Positions 8,801-18,680 are shown, counted from the first letter of the stretch. The stretch is DNA of 64,000 nt from Pseudoxanthomonas yeongjuensis (GCF_010093345.1 NZ_PDWT01000001.1:1178001-1242000), one strand, 5' to 3'. Notes: a model not told the origin generated them from the letters alone. Numbers and translations are program-made.

Positions 8801-9416
8801 CGACGACCTGCGCGGCCTGGTCGGCACCGACCTGGGCGAACTCGACAAGTTGTGGAGTTCGGCGCCGCAGGCGGAGAAGAAAGGCTGGCGTCCGGAAGTG
8901 AGCGTGGTGATCGCCGGCCAGGTGGTGGCGCTGCGGAAAAAAGGCGACAGCCAGATCTTCGTGCAACTGGAGGACGGGCGCGGGCGCATCGAATGCAGCG
9001 TGTTCTCCGAGGCCTACACGCAACTGGCGCCCTTGCTGACCCGCGACCGCATCCTGATCGTCCAGGGCGGACTGCGCGAGGACGAATTCAGCGGTGGCTA
9101 CAGCCTGCGCGTACGCCATTGCTGGGACTACGCGCAACTCTGCAGCAGCCACGCCCAGCGCCTTTCCCTGCGCCTGGACCTGCGCGTGCCCGGCCTATGG
9201 GACCGCATCGACGCATTGCTGGCCAGGCACCGCCCCGGGGGCACGCCGTTGCGCCTGGACCTGCTGCTGAAATCCGGCGACCGCGGCGTAGCCGGGGTGC
9301 TGGACTTGAACGGACCCAAGTCGGTCCGGGTGGACACCGAACTGCTGGATGCGTTGCGCGCGCAGCCCGGCGTGAGGACGGTGAAGGTGGCGATTTCGAG
9401 GCCCTGGGCGAATTAG
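5859..9416 (+). CDS. dnaE: DNA polymerase III subunit alpha
   Basis: A 1185-residue replicative polymerase. The start is the ATG at 5859 (MTSRFIHLHLHTEF), because upstream in-frame starts lie inside the REP. The N-terminal PHP domain carries HLHLHTEFSLADSTI. The palm domain has GPGRGSGAGSLVAWAL and the catalytic aspartates D409 and D411 in PDFDIDFC. The beta-clamp binding motif QVSLF is at 932-936, where E. coli has its own. An OB-fold region follows (VVIAGQVVALRKKGD). Length and motifs are normal for DnaE1. The shift to accA downstream is conserved in the family, though here 250 bases of repeats separate them. Confidence 0.98.
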   Translation: MTSRFIHLHLHTEFSLADSTIRVPEKPDEARPDKAKRPNLLSRAVEMRLPALAVTDRNNLFALVKFYKAAESVGIKPIAGADLAIIDGKETPSQLTLLCRDHTGYLSLSRLLTRAWLEGHHNDGVAISSEWLHEDCEGLFAIAGRGSQVGRLAAAGRHEQAELYLADLQRSFGENLHLEITRTQREGEEAFNAFALHAAAVRGLPVIASNDVRFLDREGYDAHEARVCISTGRVLDDPKRPREYSADQYLKSPDEMAALFADVPDAIDNTWALAQRCNIEMRLGTYFLPAYPVPDDETLDSWIRSQSHAGLEARLQKNPLAPGHTREDYVARLDFELDTICKMGFPGYFLIVADFIQWGKNHGIPIGPGRGSGAGSLVAWALLITDLDPLPYGLLFERFLNPERVSMPDFDIDFCMDRRDEVIDYVAQKYGRDRVSQIITYGTMAAKAVVRDAGRVLGFPYGLVDGVAKLIPLTLGVTLKDAMGEGKSEMVSQELIDRYRDEDDVRDLIDLARELEDLTRNAGKHAGGVVIAPTPLSDFCPLFAEHDEGARGRNPVTQFDKDDVEAVGLVKFDFLGLRTLTIIDWAVKAINQRHARAGLPPVDITAIPLDDASVYRDIFANGNTGSVFQFESSGMRRALKEAKPDRFEDLIALNALYRPGPMDMIPSFVERKHGREEFEYPDPRTRVMLEETYGIMVYQEQVMQMAQIVGGYSLGGADLLRRAMGKKVPAEMAKHREIFREGAGKDGVGQRKADEIFDLMEKFAGYGFNKSHAAAYSLVAYQTAWLKKHYPAEFMAATLSSDMDKTDKVVAFLDECRTLKLEVLPPEVNASEYMFVATDARTVRYGLGAIKGVGRGACEAIASERAQGGPFGTLLDFCRRVDSSKLNRRALEALVNAGALDALGSNRASLMLQLPEVVKATDQLTKEREAGQVSLFGGGDAAPALEVVLSEVDEWPLSQKLAGERETLGHYLSGHPLDPWRDDLRGLVGTDLGELDKLWSSAPQAEKKGWRPEVSVVIAGQVVALRKKGDSQIFVQLEDGRGRIECSVFSEAYTQLAPLLTRDRILIVQGGLREDEFSGGYSLRVRHCWDYAQLCSSHAQRLSLRLDLRVPGLWDRIDALLARHRPGGTPLRLDLLLKSGDRGVAGVLDLNGPKSVRVDTELLDALRAQPGVRTVKVAISRPWAN

Positions 9417-9666
9417 CTTTTCCTTCCCCCACCAGGGAAGGTGGCGCGTAGCGACGGATGAGGGAAGGAGGGTTCCGGTTCACGGATGGTCCGTCGCAGG
9501 TTGATTCCCCTCCCTCATCCGCCCCCCCCGACTAGAGCATTCGGGGGCAGGCTCTTCGGACACCTTCTCCCGGAGGGAGAAGGAAACCCCACAGCCCTAC
9601 CCACCCGTACGGGCTCCCCACCCCGCTTCGGCTAAACTCCCCTCCTTTCCGGCCAGCGGCCCGTAA
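9417..9666. repeat. Intergenic repeat region between dnaE and accA
   Basis: No gene is seen. The stretch contains CCTTCCCCCACCAGGGAAGG-like arms and a later CTTCTCCCGGAGGGAGAAGG hairpin (about 9572-9591). On the minus strand at about 9529-9564 it carries the element CCGAAGAGCCTGCCCCCGAATG followed by TCGGGGG. The same element occurs on the plus strand at about 18711-18746, so this is a dispersed repeat. The accA promoter must lie within or just after it. Confidence 0.6.
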
Positions 9667-10626
9667 ATGAACCCGAATTACCTCGATTTCGAACAACCCA
9701 TCGCCGACCTGGAAGCCAGAATCCAGGATCTGCGCAGCGCCAGCACCGGGCCGGCGGTCAACATAGACGCCGAGGTGCATGCGTTGCAGGACAAGCTGCG
9801 GGTGCGCACCGCGCAGATCTTCCGCGACCTGACGCCGTGGCAGGTATCGCAACTGGCGCGGCATCCGGCCCGTCCCTACACCCTGGATTACATCCGCGTG
9901 TTCTGCGACGAGTTCCAGGAACTGGCCGGCGACCGCGCCTATGCCGACGATGCCGCCATCGTCGGCGGCCTGGGCCGCATCGACGGCCGCAGCGTGGTCA
10001 TCATCGGTCACCAGAAAGGCCGCGACACCAAGAGCAAGATCGCACGCAATTTCGGCATGCCGCGCCCTGAGGGCTACCGCAAGGCGCTGCGCCTGATGAA
10101 GCTGGCGGAGCGCTTCAAGCTACCGCTGCTGACCTTCATCGACACCCCCGGCGCCTACCCCGGCGTCGGCGCGGAGGAGCGCGGCCAGTCCGAGGCCATC
10201 GCCCGCAACCTGCTGGAAATGGCCGAACTCAAGGTGCCGATCATCTGCACGGTGATCGGCGAAGGCGGCTCCGGCGGCGCGCTGGCGATCGGCGTCGGCG
10301 ACCGCACCTTGATGCTGGAATACGGCACCTATTCGGTGATCTCGCCGGAAGGTTGCGCCTCGATCCTGTGGAAGTCCGCCGACAAGGCCAAGGATGCCGC
10401 CGAACAACTCGGCATCACCGCCAAGCGCCTGCTTTCGCTGGGCCTGGTCGACAAGGTGGTGCGCGAACCCATCGGCGGCGCGCACCGCAACCCGCGGCAG
10501 ATGGCCACGCGCCTGAAGGCGGTGCTGCTCAATGAACTGGATGCGCTGGAACAGCTGCCGATGGATCAGCTGTTGAAGCAGCGTTACCAGCGTTTGCGCG
10601 GCTACGGCGCGTACGAAGCCGCGTAG
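9667..10626 (+). CDS. accA: Acetyl-CoA carboxylase carboxyltransferase subunit alpha
   Basis: A 319-residue subunit of the carboxyltransferase, which with AccD moves the carboxyl group from biotin-AccB to acetyl-CoA in the first step of fatty-acid synthesis. The start [16 protein letters not shown], the oxyanion-hole region [15 protein letters not shown] and the end RYQRLRGYG are diagnostic. Length equals the usual 317-320. No strong Shine-Dalgarno sequence is visible before the ATG. A terminator-like REP follows. Confidence 0.98.
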   Translation: MNPNYLDFEQPIADLEARIQDLRSASTGPAVNIDAEVHALQDKLRVRTAQIFRDLTPWQVSQLARHPARPYTLDYIRVFCDEFQELAGDRAYADDAAIVGGLGRIDGRSVVIIGHQKGRDTKSKIARNFGMPRPEGYRKALRLMKLAERFKLPLLTFIDTPGAYPGVGAEERGQSEAIARNLLEMAELKVPIICTVIGEGGSGGALAIGVGDRTLMLEYGTYSVISPEGCASILWKSADKAKDAAEQLGITAKRLLSLGLVDKVVREPIGGAHRNPRQMATRLKAVLLNELDALEQLPMDQLLKQRYQRLRGYGAYEAA

Positions 10627-10642
10627 CAAACGAGCGGCTCAT

Positions 10643-10723
10643 CGTAGGAGCGACGTGAGTCGCGAAACCTTGGCACTTCGGTCCGGCGGGTTTCGCGACT
10701 CACGTCGCTCCTACGTTTTTTTT
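10643..10723. repeat. REP-like palindrome acting as terminator (GTAGGAGCGACGTGAGTCGCG type)
   Basis: Perfect 27-bp arms at 10643-10669 and 10689-10715 are followed by T8 (10716-10723), so on the plus strand it also works as a terminator for accA. It lies between the convergent accA and the oxidoreductase gene. The same arm head (GTAGGAGCG) recurs at 14391, 45684, 47714 and 62675. Confidence 0.9.
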
Positions 10724-10726
10724 CGA

Positions 10727-11785
10727 TCACCACGCGCGCCCGTATTGCAGCGGCGCCTCGATCTCCACGCCCAGCACCTTCGCCGCGCGTCGCGGGAAAT
10801 ACGGATCGCGTAATTCCTCGCGGGCCAGCAGCACCACATCGGCCTGACCGCTGGCGATGATGTCTTCGGCCTGCTGCGGTTCGGTGATCAGGCCGACCGC
10901 GCCGGTGGCGATACCCGCTTCCTTGCGGATCCGCGACGCAAAATCCACCTGGTAACCCGGCGTAACGGGGATCTTCGCGCCCGGCACGAGTCCTCCGCTG
11001 GAAACATCGACCAGATCGACGCCCAGTTCGGCCAGCCCGTGCGACAACTCCACGCTCCGTTCGATATCCCAGCCACCCTCGGCCCAGTCGGTGGCGGAGA
11101 TGCGCAGCCATAGCGGATACCGCTCCGGCCAGACCTCGCGCAGCGCGACCAGCACTTCGCGCACCAGGCGGATGCGATTCCCGAAACCGCCGCCCCATCG
11201 GTCCTCGCGCAGGTTCGACAACGGCGACAGGAACTGGTGCAGCAGGTAGCCATGCGCCGCATGCAGTTCGATCAATTCGAAGCCGGCGTCAAGCGCGCGC
11301 ACTGCGGCGGCGCGGAAATCGGCGATCACCTTGGCAATGCCGGCTTCGTCCAAGGCCCGCGGGAACGGATAGTCCGCACTGAACGCCAGGGCCGATGGCG
11401 CAACCGGTTCCCAGCCCCCGTCGGCGGGCACCACTGCCTTGCCGCCTTTCCACGGCTCGGCCGTGCTGGCCTTGCGTCCGGCGTGGGCAAGTTGCATCCC
11501 GGGCACCGAACCTTGCGATCGCACGAACGCCGCTATCCGCGACCAGGCCTGCGCTTGCTGGTCGTTCCATATGCCTGCATCCGCGGGCGAGATCCGGCCT
11601 TCCGCGGAAACCGCCGCTGCTTCCGTGATCACCACCGATGCTCCCCCTGTCGCGCGGCTACCGAGGTGCGCCAGGTGCCAGTCGCCGGGCGCGCCATCGG
11701 GCAGCGAGTACTGGCACATGGGCGAAACCACGATGCGGTTGCGCAGCTTCAGGGACCGCTGTTGCAACGATTCGAACAACGCCAT
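10727..11785 (-). CDS. NADH:flavin oxidoreductase of the old yellow enzyme family, YqjM-like
   Basis: A 352-residue FMN-dependent ene-reductase with a TIM-barrel fold. The ATG at 11785 (MALFESLQQ) is chosen by homology of the N-terminus; the open frame extends 49 codons further without family support. The YqjM-type signature is complete: C24 and Y26 in SPMCQYS, H175 and H178 in ELHAAHGY (substrate carbonyl binding) and Y180. The loop PLSNLREDRWGG and the C-terminal phosphate-binding region (LAREELRDPYFP) are present. Such enzymes reduce activated C=C bonds of enones; the physiological substrate is unknown. It diverges from tilS. Confidence 0.93.
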   Translation of the reverse strand: MALFESLQQRSLKLRNRIVVSPMCQYSLPDGAPGDWHLAHLGSRATGGASVVITEAAAVSAEGRISPADAGIWNDQQAQAWSRIAAFVRSQGSVPGMQLAHAGRKASTAEPWKGGKAVVPADGGWEPVAPSALAFSADYPFPRALDEAGIAKVIADFRAAAVRALDAGFELIELHAAHGYLLHQFLSPLSNLREDRWGGGFGNRIRLVREVLVALREVWPERYPLWLRISATDWAEGGWDIERSVELSHGLAELGVDLVDVSSGGLVPGAKIPVTPGYQVDFASRIRKEAGIATGAVGLITEPQQAEDIIASGQADVVLLAREELRDPYFPRRAAKVLGVEIEAPLQYGRAW

Positions 11786-11892
11786 GGATGAGACCCTCGG
11801 GAACGGGCATGCAATGTACCCGCGCGCGCATCGCCAGTCGCGGCCAGGAATGGACCGCTGCATGCCATGGGCGCAACCGCTAGCATGCGCAC

Positions 11893-13203
11893 ATGACGTC
11901 CACCGATCCGACCGCAGCGCTCGAGCAAGCATTCACCCGACCCGGGCCCGGACCGCTGCTGGTGGGCTTCAGCGGCGGGCTGGATTCCACGGTGCTGCTG
12001 CATGCGCTGTCGCAGGATCCTGCGATCCGCATGCACGGATTGCGTGCGATGCATGTTCACCATGGCCTGCAGGCCCTTGCCGACGATTGGGCGGCGCATT
12101 GCGCGCGATTCTGCGCATCGATCGGCGTGCCGTTATCCATCGTCAGGGTGAACGTGGCGCGCGACAGCGGCGACGGACTGGAGGCGGCTGCGCGCAAGGC
12201 GCGTTACGGCGCCTTCGAAACCGCGCTGGCCGCCAGCGAAGTGCTGGTCACCGCCCACCACCGCGACGACCAGGCCGAAACCTTCCTGCTGCGCGCGTTG
12301 CGTGGATCCGGGCCGGATGGCCTGGCGGCGATGCGACCGTGGCGGAAATTCGCCGCGGGCCGGCATTGGCGTCCATTGCTGGAAACTCCGCGCGATGACC
12401 TGCTCGCCTATGCGCAACAACGCGACCTGCCGTGGCTGGACGACCCCAGCAACGAAGACACCCGCCATGCCCGCAATTTCCTACGCCAGCGCATCCTGCC
12501 GCTGTTGCGCGAACGCTGGCCGCAAGCCGATGCCGCCTTCGCCCGCAGCGCGGTGCTGAATGCCGATGCGGTCGAATTGCTGGACCAGGAAGATGCGCTG
12601 GCCCTGGCGATGGTGCGCAGCGTCGATCCGCAGGCGCTGTCGGCAAGCGCATTGCTGGAACACGCCGCGCCACGCCGCGCACGCGTGCTGCGGCGCTGGA
12701 TCGAAGCGCTTGGATTCCCGCCGCTGCCCGGCGCAGGCATCGTGCAGATCGAATCGGACCTGCTGCAGGCGCGCGCGGATGCGCGTGCGCGGTTCGTGTG
12801 GCGCGATGCGGTGATCGAACGCTGGCGCGATCTCCTCCACGCGCAGCGTCTGCGCGAACCACTGCCGCCAGGATGGAGCACGGAGTGGGACGGAAGCGAA
12901 CCACTGTCGCTACCGGGCGGAGACAGCCTTGAACTGGAAGGCGCGGGCGCGTTTGCCTCTCCTTGCCGGGTTTCCGCACGTCGCGGTGGCGAACGCATCC
13001 TCCTGTCCGGCCGCACGCATTCGCATGCGCTCAAGAACGTGCTGCAGGAGCTCGGCGTGCCGCCCTGGGAGCGCGAAGCGCTGCCCCTGGTCCACGACCG
13101 CGCCGGCACGCTGGTGGCGGTCGCGGACTTCGCCTATTCGGCCGATTTCGACGTCTGGCTGCGCGAACAAGGTGCGCGCCTGCGTTGGCGGCGCAGCCCC
13201 TGA
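11893..13203 (+). CDS. tilS: tRNA(Ile)-lysidine synthetase
   Basis: A 436-residue enzyme that converts C34 of the tRNA-Ile (CAU) anticodon to lysidine using ATP, so that the tRNA reads AUA. The PP-loop ATPase signature SGGLDS is at residues 27-32, followed by HVHHGLQ and HHRDDQAETFLLR. The C-terminal substrate-binding domain ends with KNVLQELGVPPWERE. Length fits the gammaproteobacterial form. It is the first gene of a likely tilS-xseB-ispA unit. Confidence 0.97.
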   Translation: MTSTDPTAALEQAFTRPGPGPLLVGFSGGLDSTVLLHALSQDPAIRMHGLRAMHVHHGLQALADDWAAHCARFCASIGVPLSIVRVNVARDSGDGLEAAARKARYGAFETALAASEVLVTAHHRDDQAETFLLRALRGSGPDGLAAMRPWRKFAAGRHWRPLLETPRDDLLAYAQQRDLPWLDDPSNEDTRHARNFLRQRILPLLRERWPQADAAFARSAVLNADAVELLDQEDALALAMVRSVDPQALSASALLEHAAPRRARVLRRWIEALGFPPLPGAGIVQIESDLLQARADARARFVWRDAVIERWRDLLHAQRLREPLPPGWSTEWDGSEPLSLPGGDSLELEGAGAFASPCRVSARRGGERILLSGRTHSHALKNVLQELGVPPWEREALPLVHDRAGTLVAVADFAYSADFDVWLREQGARLRWRRSP

Positions 13204-13248
13204 ACCGCGCACGTTGACCAATCCTGCCGGCGTCCGCAAACTGCCCGC

Positions 13249-13521
13249 ATGGTCAAGAAAACCGCTCCCGATACTGCTGCCGAAGCCTCGCCCGTCGCCC
13301 ATTTCGAGCAATCGCTGGACGAGCTGGAATCGCTGGTCGAGAAGATGGAACACGGCGAGATGAGCCTTGAGGAATCGCTGGCCGCCTACGAGCGCGGCGT
13401 GGGCCTGTACCGCCGCTGCCAGGCCGCGCTGGAACAGGCCGAACTGCGCGTGCGCCTGCTCAGCGATCCGGAACAACCCGGGACCGCCGAACCCTTCGCA
13501 CCGATGCCCGATGGAAACTGA
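13249..13521 (+). CDS. xseB: Exodeoxyribonuclease VII small subunit
   Basis: A 90-residue helical subunit; XseB binds the large subunit XseA to form the single-strand exonuclease. [20 protein letters not shown] and [19 protein letters not shown] are the family core. It lies 45 bases after tilS and overlaps the ispA start by 11 bases. The xseB-ispA pairing is conserved widely; XseA is not in this window. Confidence 0.96.
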   Translation: MVKKTAPDTAAEASPVAHFEQSLDELESLVEKMEHGEMSLEESLAAYERGVGLYRRCQAALEQAELRVRLLSDPEQPGTAEPFAPMPDGN

Positions 13522-14389
13522 AGCGCCCTTCGTACGCTGGGCACAACGCGTCGAAACGGCCCTGGGCCAGGCCCTGCCTTCGGCCTCGCTGTCCCCGCAA
13601 CGCCTGCACGCCGCCATGCGCCATGCCGCACTGGGCGGCGGCAAGCGCATCCGCCCGCTGCTGGTGTACGCCACTGGCAGCATCTTCGGCACCGAGGAAC
13701 GCTGGCTGGACGCACCCGCCGCCGCGGTCGAACTGATCCACGCCTATTCGCTGGTGCATGACGACCTGCCGGCCATGGACGACGACGCGATGCGTCGCGG
13801 CCGCCCGACCGTGCACGTGGCCTTCGACGAAGCCACTGCGATCCTCGCTGGCGACGCCTTGCAATCGCTGGCTTTCGAGATCCTCGCCGAAGCCCCGGTC
13901 GCCTCCGAGCTGCGCGTGGCCTGGCTGCGCGCCCTGAGCACCGCGGCTGGCGCCGCGGGCATGTGCGGCGGCCAGGCGCTGGACGTCGAAGCCACCGGCC
14001 AGATGCAGACCCTGGCCGACCTGGAATGCATGCACCGGCTGAAGACCGGCGCCCTGATCCGCACCTCGGTGCGCATGGGCGCGCTGGGCGGCAGTGTCGA
14101 TGAAGGCACGCTCAGGCTGTTGGACACCTTCGCCGATGCGCTGGGACTGGCCTTCCAGGTGCGTGACGACATCCTGGATGTGGAGTCGAGTTCGGAGCAG
14201 CTCGGCAAGACCGCCGGCAAGGATGCCGCTCAGGCCAAGTGCACCTATCCCGCATTGCTGGGCATGGACGGGGCCAAGGCCAAGCTCAAGGAACTGGACC
14301 TGGTCATGCACGACGCACTGGCGCCGTTCCGCAAACATGCGACCGCGCTGTGGGCGCTGGGCAAGCTGGCCATCCACCGCACCTCGTAA
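13511..14389 (+). CDS. ispA: Farnesyl diphosphate synthase
   Basis: A 292-residue polyprenyl synthetase condensing isopentenyl diphosphate with dimethylallyl and geranyl diphosphate. The first aspartate-rich motif is D84-D85-x4-D90 ([10 protein letters not shown]) and the second is D219-D220-x2-D223 (QVRDDILD). GGKRIRPLL is the usual substrate-binding N-terminal block. The start [10 protein letters not shown] at 13511 lies within the end of xseB, which indicates coupling. Length is normal. A downstream dxs is not present here. Confidence 0.96.
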   Translation: METEAPFVRWAQRVETALGQALPSASLSPQRLHAAMRHAALGGGKRIRPLLVYATGSIFGTEERWLDAPAAAVELIHAYSLVHDDLPAMDDDAMRRGRPTVHVAFDEATAILAGDALQSLAFEILAEAPVASELRVAWLRALSTAAGAAGMCGGQALDVEATGQMQTLADLECMHRLKTGALIRTSVRMGALGGSVDEGTLRLLDTFADALGLAFQVRDDILDVESSSEQLGKTAGKDAAQAKCTYPALLGMDGAKAKLKELDLVMHDALAPFRKHATALWALGKLAIHRTS

Positions 14390-14390
14390 C

Positions 14391-14463
14391 GTAGGAGCGC
14401 CCCTTGGGCGCGATGCTTTCCGGCCTGATCGCGGAAAGCATCGCGCCCAAGGGGCGCTCCTAC
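14391..14463. repeat. REP-like palindrome (GTAGGAGCGCCCCTTGGGCGCG type)
   Basis: Perfect 32-bp arms at 14391-14422 and 14432-14463 enclose a 9-base loop. It begins two bases after the ispA stop and sits between convergent genes. Confidence 0.9.
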
Positions 14464-14482
14464 GACAACGGACCGCAAACGA

Positions 14483-14509
14483 CGAAGGCCCGGGCAAGCC
14501 GGGCCTTCG
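14483..14509 (-). terminator. Hairpin terminator after the DUF4870 gene
   Basis: An 11-bp perfect stem (CGAAGGCCCGG at 14483-14493 and its complement at 14499-14509) with a 5-base loop is followed on the minus strand by TCGTTTG, a weak T run. It could serve both convergent units. Confidence 0.6.
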
Positions 14510-14532
14510 TACGTGCAACATTCCGGACCGGG

Positions 14533-14916
14533 TTACTTGATCAGGCGCAGCGCGAACGGGTAGCGGTACGACTCGCCCTTGTTGGAGGCCACGCCACCGA
14601 GGATGCAGAACACGATGTTGGTGATGCCGACCAGCGCCGGCAGGAAGAACAGCAGCCCGAGGGTGACCGTCATCAGGATGATGGCGATGACCAGTGCGAT
14701 CACGATGGTGATCTGGAAGTTGAGGGATTCCTTCGATTGGTCGGTCAGCCAGGACTTCTCCGGCTTGTCCTTGTTGATCAGCCACATGATCAGCGGAACG
14801 ACGAAACCGGCGACGATCCCGGACAGGTGCGTGATCAGCGCGATGGTCCGGTCTTCCTGCGGTGCGTCGCCCGATGGCGGCGGCGGCGGTGCGGTCACAT
14901 TGTCGAACTCACTCAT
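14533..14916 (-). CDS. DUF4870 membrane protein
   Basis: A 127-residue integral membrane protein. The ATG at 14916 (MSEFDN) follows AAGGGGA on the minus strand. After a proline-rich cytosolic head (APPPPPSGDAP) come three hydrophobic stretches: IALITHLSGIVAGFVVPLIMWLI, ITIVIALVIAIILMTVTLGLLFFL and ALVGITNIVFCILGGV. The motif SKESLNFQ between helices one and two is characteristic of DUF4870. The function is unknown. Confidence 0.82.
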   Translation of the reverse strand: MSEFDNVTAPPPPPSGDAPQEDRTIALITHLSGIVAGFVVPLIMWLINKDKPEKSWLTDQSKESLNFQITIVIALVIAIILMTVTLGLLFFLPALVGITNIVFCILGGVASNKGESYRYPFALRLIK

Positions 14917-15119
14917 TGCGTTATCCCCTTGCTGAAGTGTGCTTGTGGGTGGCGATCGGCAGACTGGCCGGGGTGACACTACCGCCGTACGCCGCCCGAT
15001 GTCCAGAAAAACGTCAGTCCCCGCCTGCGACGGTCATCCTGCCCACGCGCCGCGAACCACCCAACGCACCCACCATGGCAAACGCGTCGCAACGCGCCCG
15101 GGTGGCGAACCGCGGGGTT

Positions 15120-16481
15120 TTAGTCCCCGCCCGCGACAGTCATCCGCCCCACCAGGATCGACCCGCAGGCGATGTGGGAACGCCGGTCCACGTCGGTCCC
15201 GACCGCCTCGATGCCGGAGAATACGTCCTTCAGGTTGCCGGCGATGGTGATGCCGTCCACGGGATAGGCGATTGCGCCGTTCTCCACCCAGAATCCTGCC
15301 GCGCCGCGCGAATAGTCGCCGGTCACCGGGTTCACGCCCTGGCCCATCAGTTCGGTCACCAACAGGCCGCGCGGCAGGCCGCGCACCAGTTCGTCGAAAC
15401 CGCCGGCATTGGCCGCGACCTTGAGGTTGTGCACGCCACCGGCATTGGCCGTGGTCCGCAGACCCAGCTTGCGCGCCGAATAACTGCCGAGTACGTAACG
15501 CTGCAGCACGCCATCGCTGACCAGCGGCGCCTCGCGCGTGGCCACGCCTTCGGCATCGAACGCCGCGGAGCGCAGGCCGCCGCGGAGCAAGGGATGCTCT
15601 TCGATCGAGAACCATTCGGGAAAGATCCGCTTGCCCGCATGGTCGAGCAGGAAACTCGCGCGCCGGTATAACGCGCCCCCGGAAACCGCGCCCAACAGGT
15701 GGCCGACCAGCGAACGCGCGACTTCCGCCGCGAACAGCACCGGATACTCGCCGGTGGCCAGCGAACGCGGCGCCAGCCGCGCCAGGGTGCGTTCCGCCGC
15801 CTGCCGGCCGATGGCCGCTGGCGCCTCCAGGTCGTCGCGGGCCAGCGCGCTGCTGTACCAGCCGTCGCGCTGCATGTCTTCGCCCTGTCCGGCGATCAGC
15901 GCGCAACCCAGCGAATGCTGGGTGCTCCGGTCGCGGCCGATGAAGCCATGCGAATTGGCGTACACGGAAATGCTTTCGCCGCTGCCCACCGAGGCGCCAT
16001 CGGAGTTGGCGATGCGTGGATCGGACTCGCGACCCGCCGCTTCGCAGGCCAGGGCCAGGTCGACCGCATGATCCGCATCCAGCGCCCACGGATGCCAGGC
16101 GTCGAGATCGGGGAAATCGGTCGCCATCAACCCGGCATCGGCCAGGCCGGCGGCTTCATCGTGTTCGGTGTAACGCGCGATCGCGCACGCCTGTTCCACC
16201 GTGGCCTGCAGGCTTTCCTCGCGCAGGTCGGCGGTGCTGGCGCTGCCCTTGCGCTGGCCGAAGTACACGGTGACGCCGATGCCGCGGTCGCGGGTGGATT
16301 CCACGGTTTCCACCGCGCCCATGCGCACATTGACATTGAGGCCGCGGTCCTCGCTGCAGCTGACCTCGGCCTGGTCGGCGCCGAGCGCGCGGGCGCGCTC
16401 CAGCAATCGCCCGGAAAGGTCGGCCAGCGCCTCCAGGCGGAGCAGGCTGTCGTCGGTGGAAAAATCGGCGATCGCGTTCAA
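15120..16481 (-). CDS. pmbA: Metalloprotease subunit PmbA/TldE
   Basis: A 453-residue homologue of TldE, the non-catalytic partner of TldD. The heterodimer degrades unfolded peptides and in enterobacteria matures microcin B17 and removes CcdA. The family features [34 protein letters not shown] and the C-terminal [15 protein letters not shown] and ITIAGNLKD are present. As expected for PmbA there is no HExxxH. It diverges from yjgA with 35 bases between start codons; tldD follows on the other side of yjgA. Confidence 0.96.
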   Translation of the reverse strand: MNAIADFSTDDSLLRLEALADLSGRLLERARALGADQAEVSCSEDRGLNVNVRMGAVETVESTRDRGIGVTVYFGQRKGSASTADLREESLQATVEQACAIARYTEHDEAAGLADAGLMATDFPDLDAWHPWALDADHAVDLALACEAAGRESDPRIANSDGASVGSGESISVYANSHGFIGRDRSTQHSLGCALIAGQGEDMQRDGWYSSALARDDLEAPAAIGRQAAERTLARLAPRSLATGEYPVLFAAEVARSLVGHLLGAVSGGALYRRASFLLDHAGKRIFPEWFSIEEHPLLRGGLRSAAFDAEGVATREAPLVSDGVLQRYVLGSYSARKLGLRTTANAGGVHNLKVAANAGGFDELVRGLPRGLLVTELMGQGVNPVTGDYSRGAAGFWVENGAIAYPVDGITIAGNLKDVFSGIEAVGTDVDRRSHIACGSILVGRMTVAGGD

Positions 16482-16516
16482 TGGCTTATCCTGTAGCGAA
16501 GTTTCGGAGAATGAAC

Positions 16517-17059
16517 ATGCGTGGCATCGACCCGGAAACCGGCGAATTCCTCGGCCCCAGCCGCAGCGAGCAGCGGCGCGAAGCGCTGGACATCCGCAGC
16601 CTGGGCGAGAAGCTGGTCGCGCTGGCGCCGGCGCACCTGGCCAAGCTGCCTATTCCAGAGGACCTGCTGGAACACATCTACGACACCCAGCGGATTACTT
16701 CGCACATCGCGCACAAGCGGCAGCTGCAGTTCCTGGCCAAGCAGATGCGCCGGGAAAGCGACGAGACCCTGGACGCGATCCGCGACGCGATGGAAGTGGG
16801 CGGCGACGCCGCTCGCCGCGAGACCGCGATCCTGCACAAGGTGGAAACCTGGCGCACGCGACTGCTGGAAGACGGCGACGAGGCGCTTGCCGACCTGCTG
16901 TCCGGGTTCCCGTCGGCCGATCGCCAACACTTGCGCCAACTGGTCCGTAACGCGGGCGAAGAACGCAGGAAGAACAAGCCGCCGCATGCGTTCCGCGAGC
17001 TGTTCCGCGAACTTCGCGAACTGCTGGCGCAGCCGGAAGATGAAGAGGACGAAGGCTGA
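16517..17059 (+). CDS. darP: Ribosome-associated protein YjgA/DarP
   Basis: A 180-residue protein of the DUF615 family, known in E. coli as DarP, which acts in late assembly of the 50S subunit. The core [33 protein letters not shown] and [12 protein letters not shown] is diagnostic. ATG 16517 is chosen over 16511 because GGAGA (16506-16510) would be too close to the latter. The C-terminus is strongly acidic. It sits between pmbA and tldD, on the opposite strand to both. Confidence 0.94.
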   Translation: MRGIDPETGEFLGPSRSEQRREALDIRSLGEKLVALAPAHLAKLPIPEDLLEHIYDTQRITSHIAHKRQLQFLAKQMRRESDETLDAIRDAMEVGGDAARRETAILHKVETWRTRLLEDGDEALADLLSGFPSADRQHLRQLVRNAGEERRKNKPPHAFRELFRELRELLAQPEDEEDEG

Positions 17060-17079
17060 GATCGTCATCTGGAAGAAGA

Positions 17080-17179
17080 TCGTCGTCCCAGCGAACGCTG
17101 GGATCCAACTTGATTTGGCTCTTCCCAGTACCAGCAAAAGCAACAGCAAAATGGATCCCGGCGTTCGCCGGGATGACGA
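17080..17179. repeat. Inverted repeat of the CGTCATCCCGGCGAA family
   Basis: Imperfect 28-base arms (17080-17107 and 17152-17179) enclose 44 bases. The arms read TCGTCGTCCCAGCGAACGCT... and, on the opposite strand, TCGTCATCCCGGCGAACGCC.... This is the same general element type as at 36061-36148 and 42683-42831, and resembles a small non-coding mobile repeat. It lies between convergent yjgA and tldD. Confidence 0.75.
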
Positions 17180-17190
17180 CCCGTAACGCA

Positions 17191-18636
17191 TCACGCCCTG
17201 GTTCCACCCACGGTGATCCCGTCGATCAGCAACGACGGCTGGCCCACGCCCACCGGCACGCTCTGCCCGTCCTTGCCGCAGATGCCGACGCCGGCATCCA
17301 GGGCCAGGTCGTGGCCGATCATCTTCACCTTCTGCATGGTTTCCGGACCGTTGCCGATCAGGGTCGCGCCCTTGACCGGCGCGGTGATCCTGCCGTCCTC
17401 GATCAGGTAGGCCTCGGTCGCCGAGAACACGTACTTGCCGCTGGTGATGTCGACCTGGCCGCCGCCGAAGTTGACCGCGTACAGGCCTTTTTTCACCGAA
17501 CGGATCATTTCCTGCGGGTCGTGCTGGCCGGCCAGCATGTAGGTGTTGGTCATGCGCGGCATCGGCAGGTGGGCGAAGGATTCGCGGCGGCCGTTGCCGG
17601 TGGGCGCCACGCCCATCAGCCGCGCATTGAGCGTGTCCTGCATGTAGCCGACCAGCACGCCGTCCTCGATCAGGGTCGTGCAATTGGTCTGCGTGCCTTC
17701 GTCGTCGATGTTGAGCGAACCGCGACGGCCTTCCAGCGTGCCATCGTCGACGATGGTCACGCCCGGCGCGGCCACGCGCTGGCCCATGCGTCCGGCATAC
17801 GTGGAGGTGCCCTTCCGGTTGAAGTCGCCCTCCAGGCCATGGCCCACCGCCTCGTGCAGCAGCACGCCCGGCCAGCCGGAACCCAGCACCACCGGCATCG
17901 TCCCGGCAGGCGCATCGACCGCCTCCAGGTTGACCAGCGCCTGGCGCAGCGCTTCGCGCGCGAATTGTTCCGGCTTGCCGCCGTCGAAAAGCTCCGCGTA
18001 CGAATAGCGTCCGCCGAATCCCGTGTAGCCCGATTCGCGACGGCCGTTCTGTTCCACGATCACCTGGATGTTCATGCGCACGAGCGGCCGTATGTCGGCG
18101 GCCAGCACGCCGTCGCTGCGCGCGACCAGCACCGTGTCCACGCCACCGGAGAGGCTGACCGTCACCTGTTGCACGCGCGGATCGGCCGCGCGCAGCAGCT
18201 TGTCGACGATGCGCAGCGACTCGACCTTGGTGTCGTTGTCCAGCGCATCGATCGGGTCGTCGCTGGAATACAGCGCACGGCCGCCGCCGCGCACCAGCGC
18301 CTGTGGTGCGTGCGAGTTGCCGTCGCGTGCGATCGCACGCGCGGAACCGGCCGCGCTCAACAGCGCCTGCGGGTTGATGTCGTCGGAATAGGCGAAGCCG
18401 GTCTTCTCGCCCGAGATCGCGCGCACGCCCACGCCCTGGTCGATGGAGTGCGCACCGTCCTTGACGATGCCGTCCTCCACCGTCCAGCTCTCGCGCCGCG
18501 AATGCTGGAAATAGAGATCGCCGAAATCGATGCCGGGCCCGAGCAGGGTGCCGAAGGCGCGATGCAGGCCTTGCTGGTCGAGCCCGGCGGGAAGGAGGAG
18601 GCGGGTTTCGGCGAGGGCGAGGGAGGAATTCGTCAT
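17191..18636 (-). CDS. tldD: Metalloprotease TldD
   Basis: A 481-residue catalytic subunit of the TldD/TldE protease. The zinc signature HEAVGH occupies residues 261-266 (H261, E262, H266), within [17 protein letters not shown]. Other conserved parts are [16 protein letters not shown] and the C-terminal [17 protein letters not shown]. The ATG at 18636 ([10 protein letters not shown]) fits family starts; the frame is open upstream but that part lies in a repeat. The partner pmbA is nearby on the same strand. Confidence 0.97.
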   Translation of the reverse strand: MTNSSLALAETRLLLPAGLDQQGLHRAFGTLLGPGIDFGDLYFQHSRRESWTVEDGIVKDGAHSIDQGVGVRAISGEKTGFAYSDDINPQALLSAAGSARAIARDGNSHAPQALVRGGGRALYSSDDPIDALDNDTKVESLRIVDKLLRAADPRVQQVTVSLSGGVDTVLVARSDGVLAADIRPLVRMNIQVIVEQNGRRESGYTGFGGRYSYAELFDGGKPEQFAREALRQALVNLEAVDAPAGTMPVVLGSGWPGVLLHEAVGHGLEGDFNRKGTSTYAGRMGQRVAAPGVTIVDDGTLEGRRGSLNIDDEGTQTNCTTLIEDGVLVGYMQDTLNARLMGVAPTGNGRRESFAHLPMPRMTNTYMLAGQHDPQEMIRSVKKGLYAVNFGGGQVDITSGKYVFSATEAYLIEDGRITAPVKGATLIGNGPETMQKVKMIGHDLALDAGVGICGKDGQSVPVGVGQPSLLIDGITVGGTRA

Positions 18637-18680
18637 GGGTATTGAGTTTGGGGCCAGTAGAGGGAAAGGCAAGTACGCAT

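Noticed and set aside
5814-9152. An open frame of over 1100 codons on the minus strand opposite dnaE
   Set aside because: It mirrors dnaE in a codon-position-biased high-G+C gene, has low-complexity Arg/Gln/Val/His-rich sequence and no domain.
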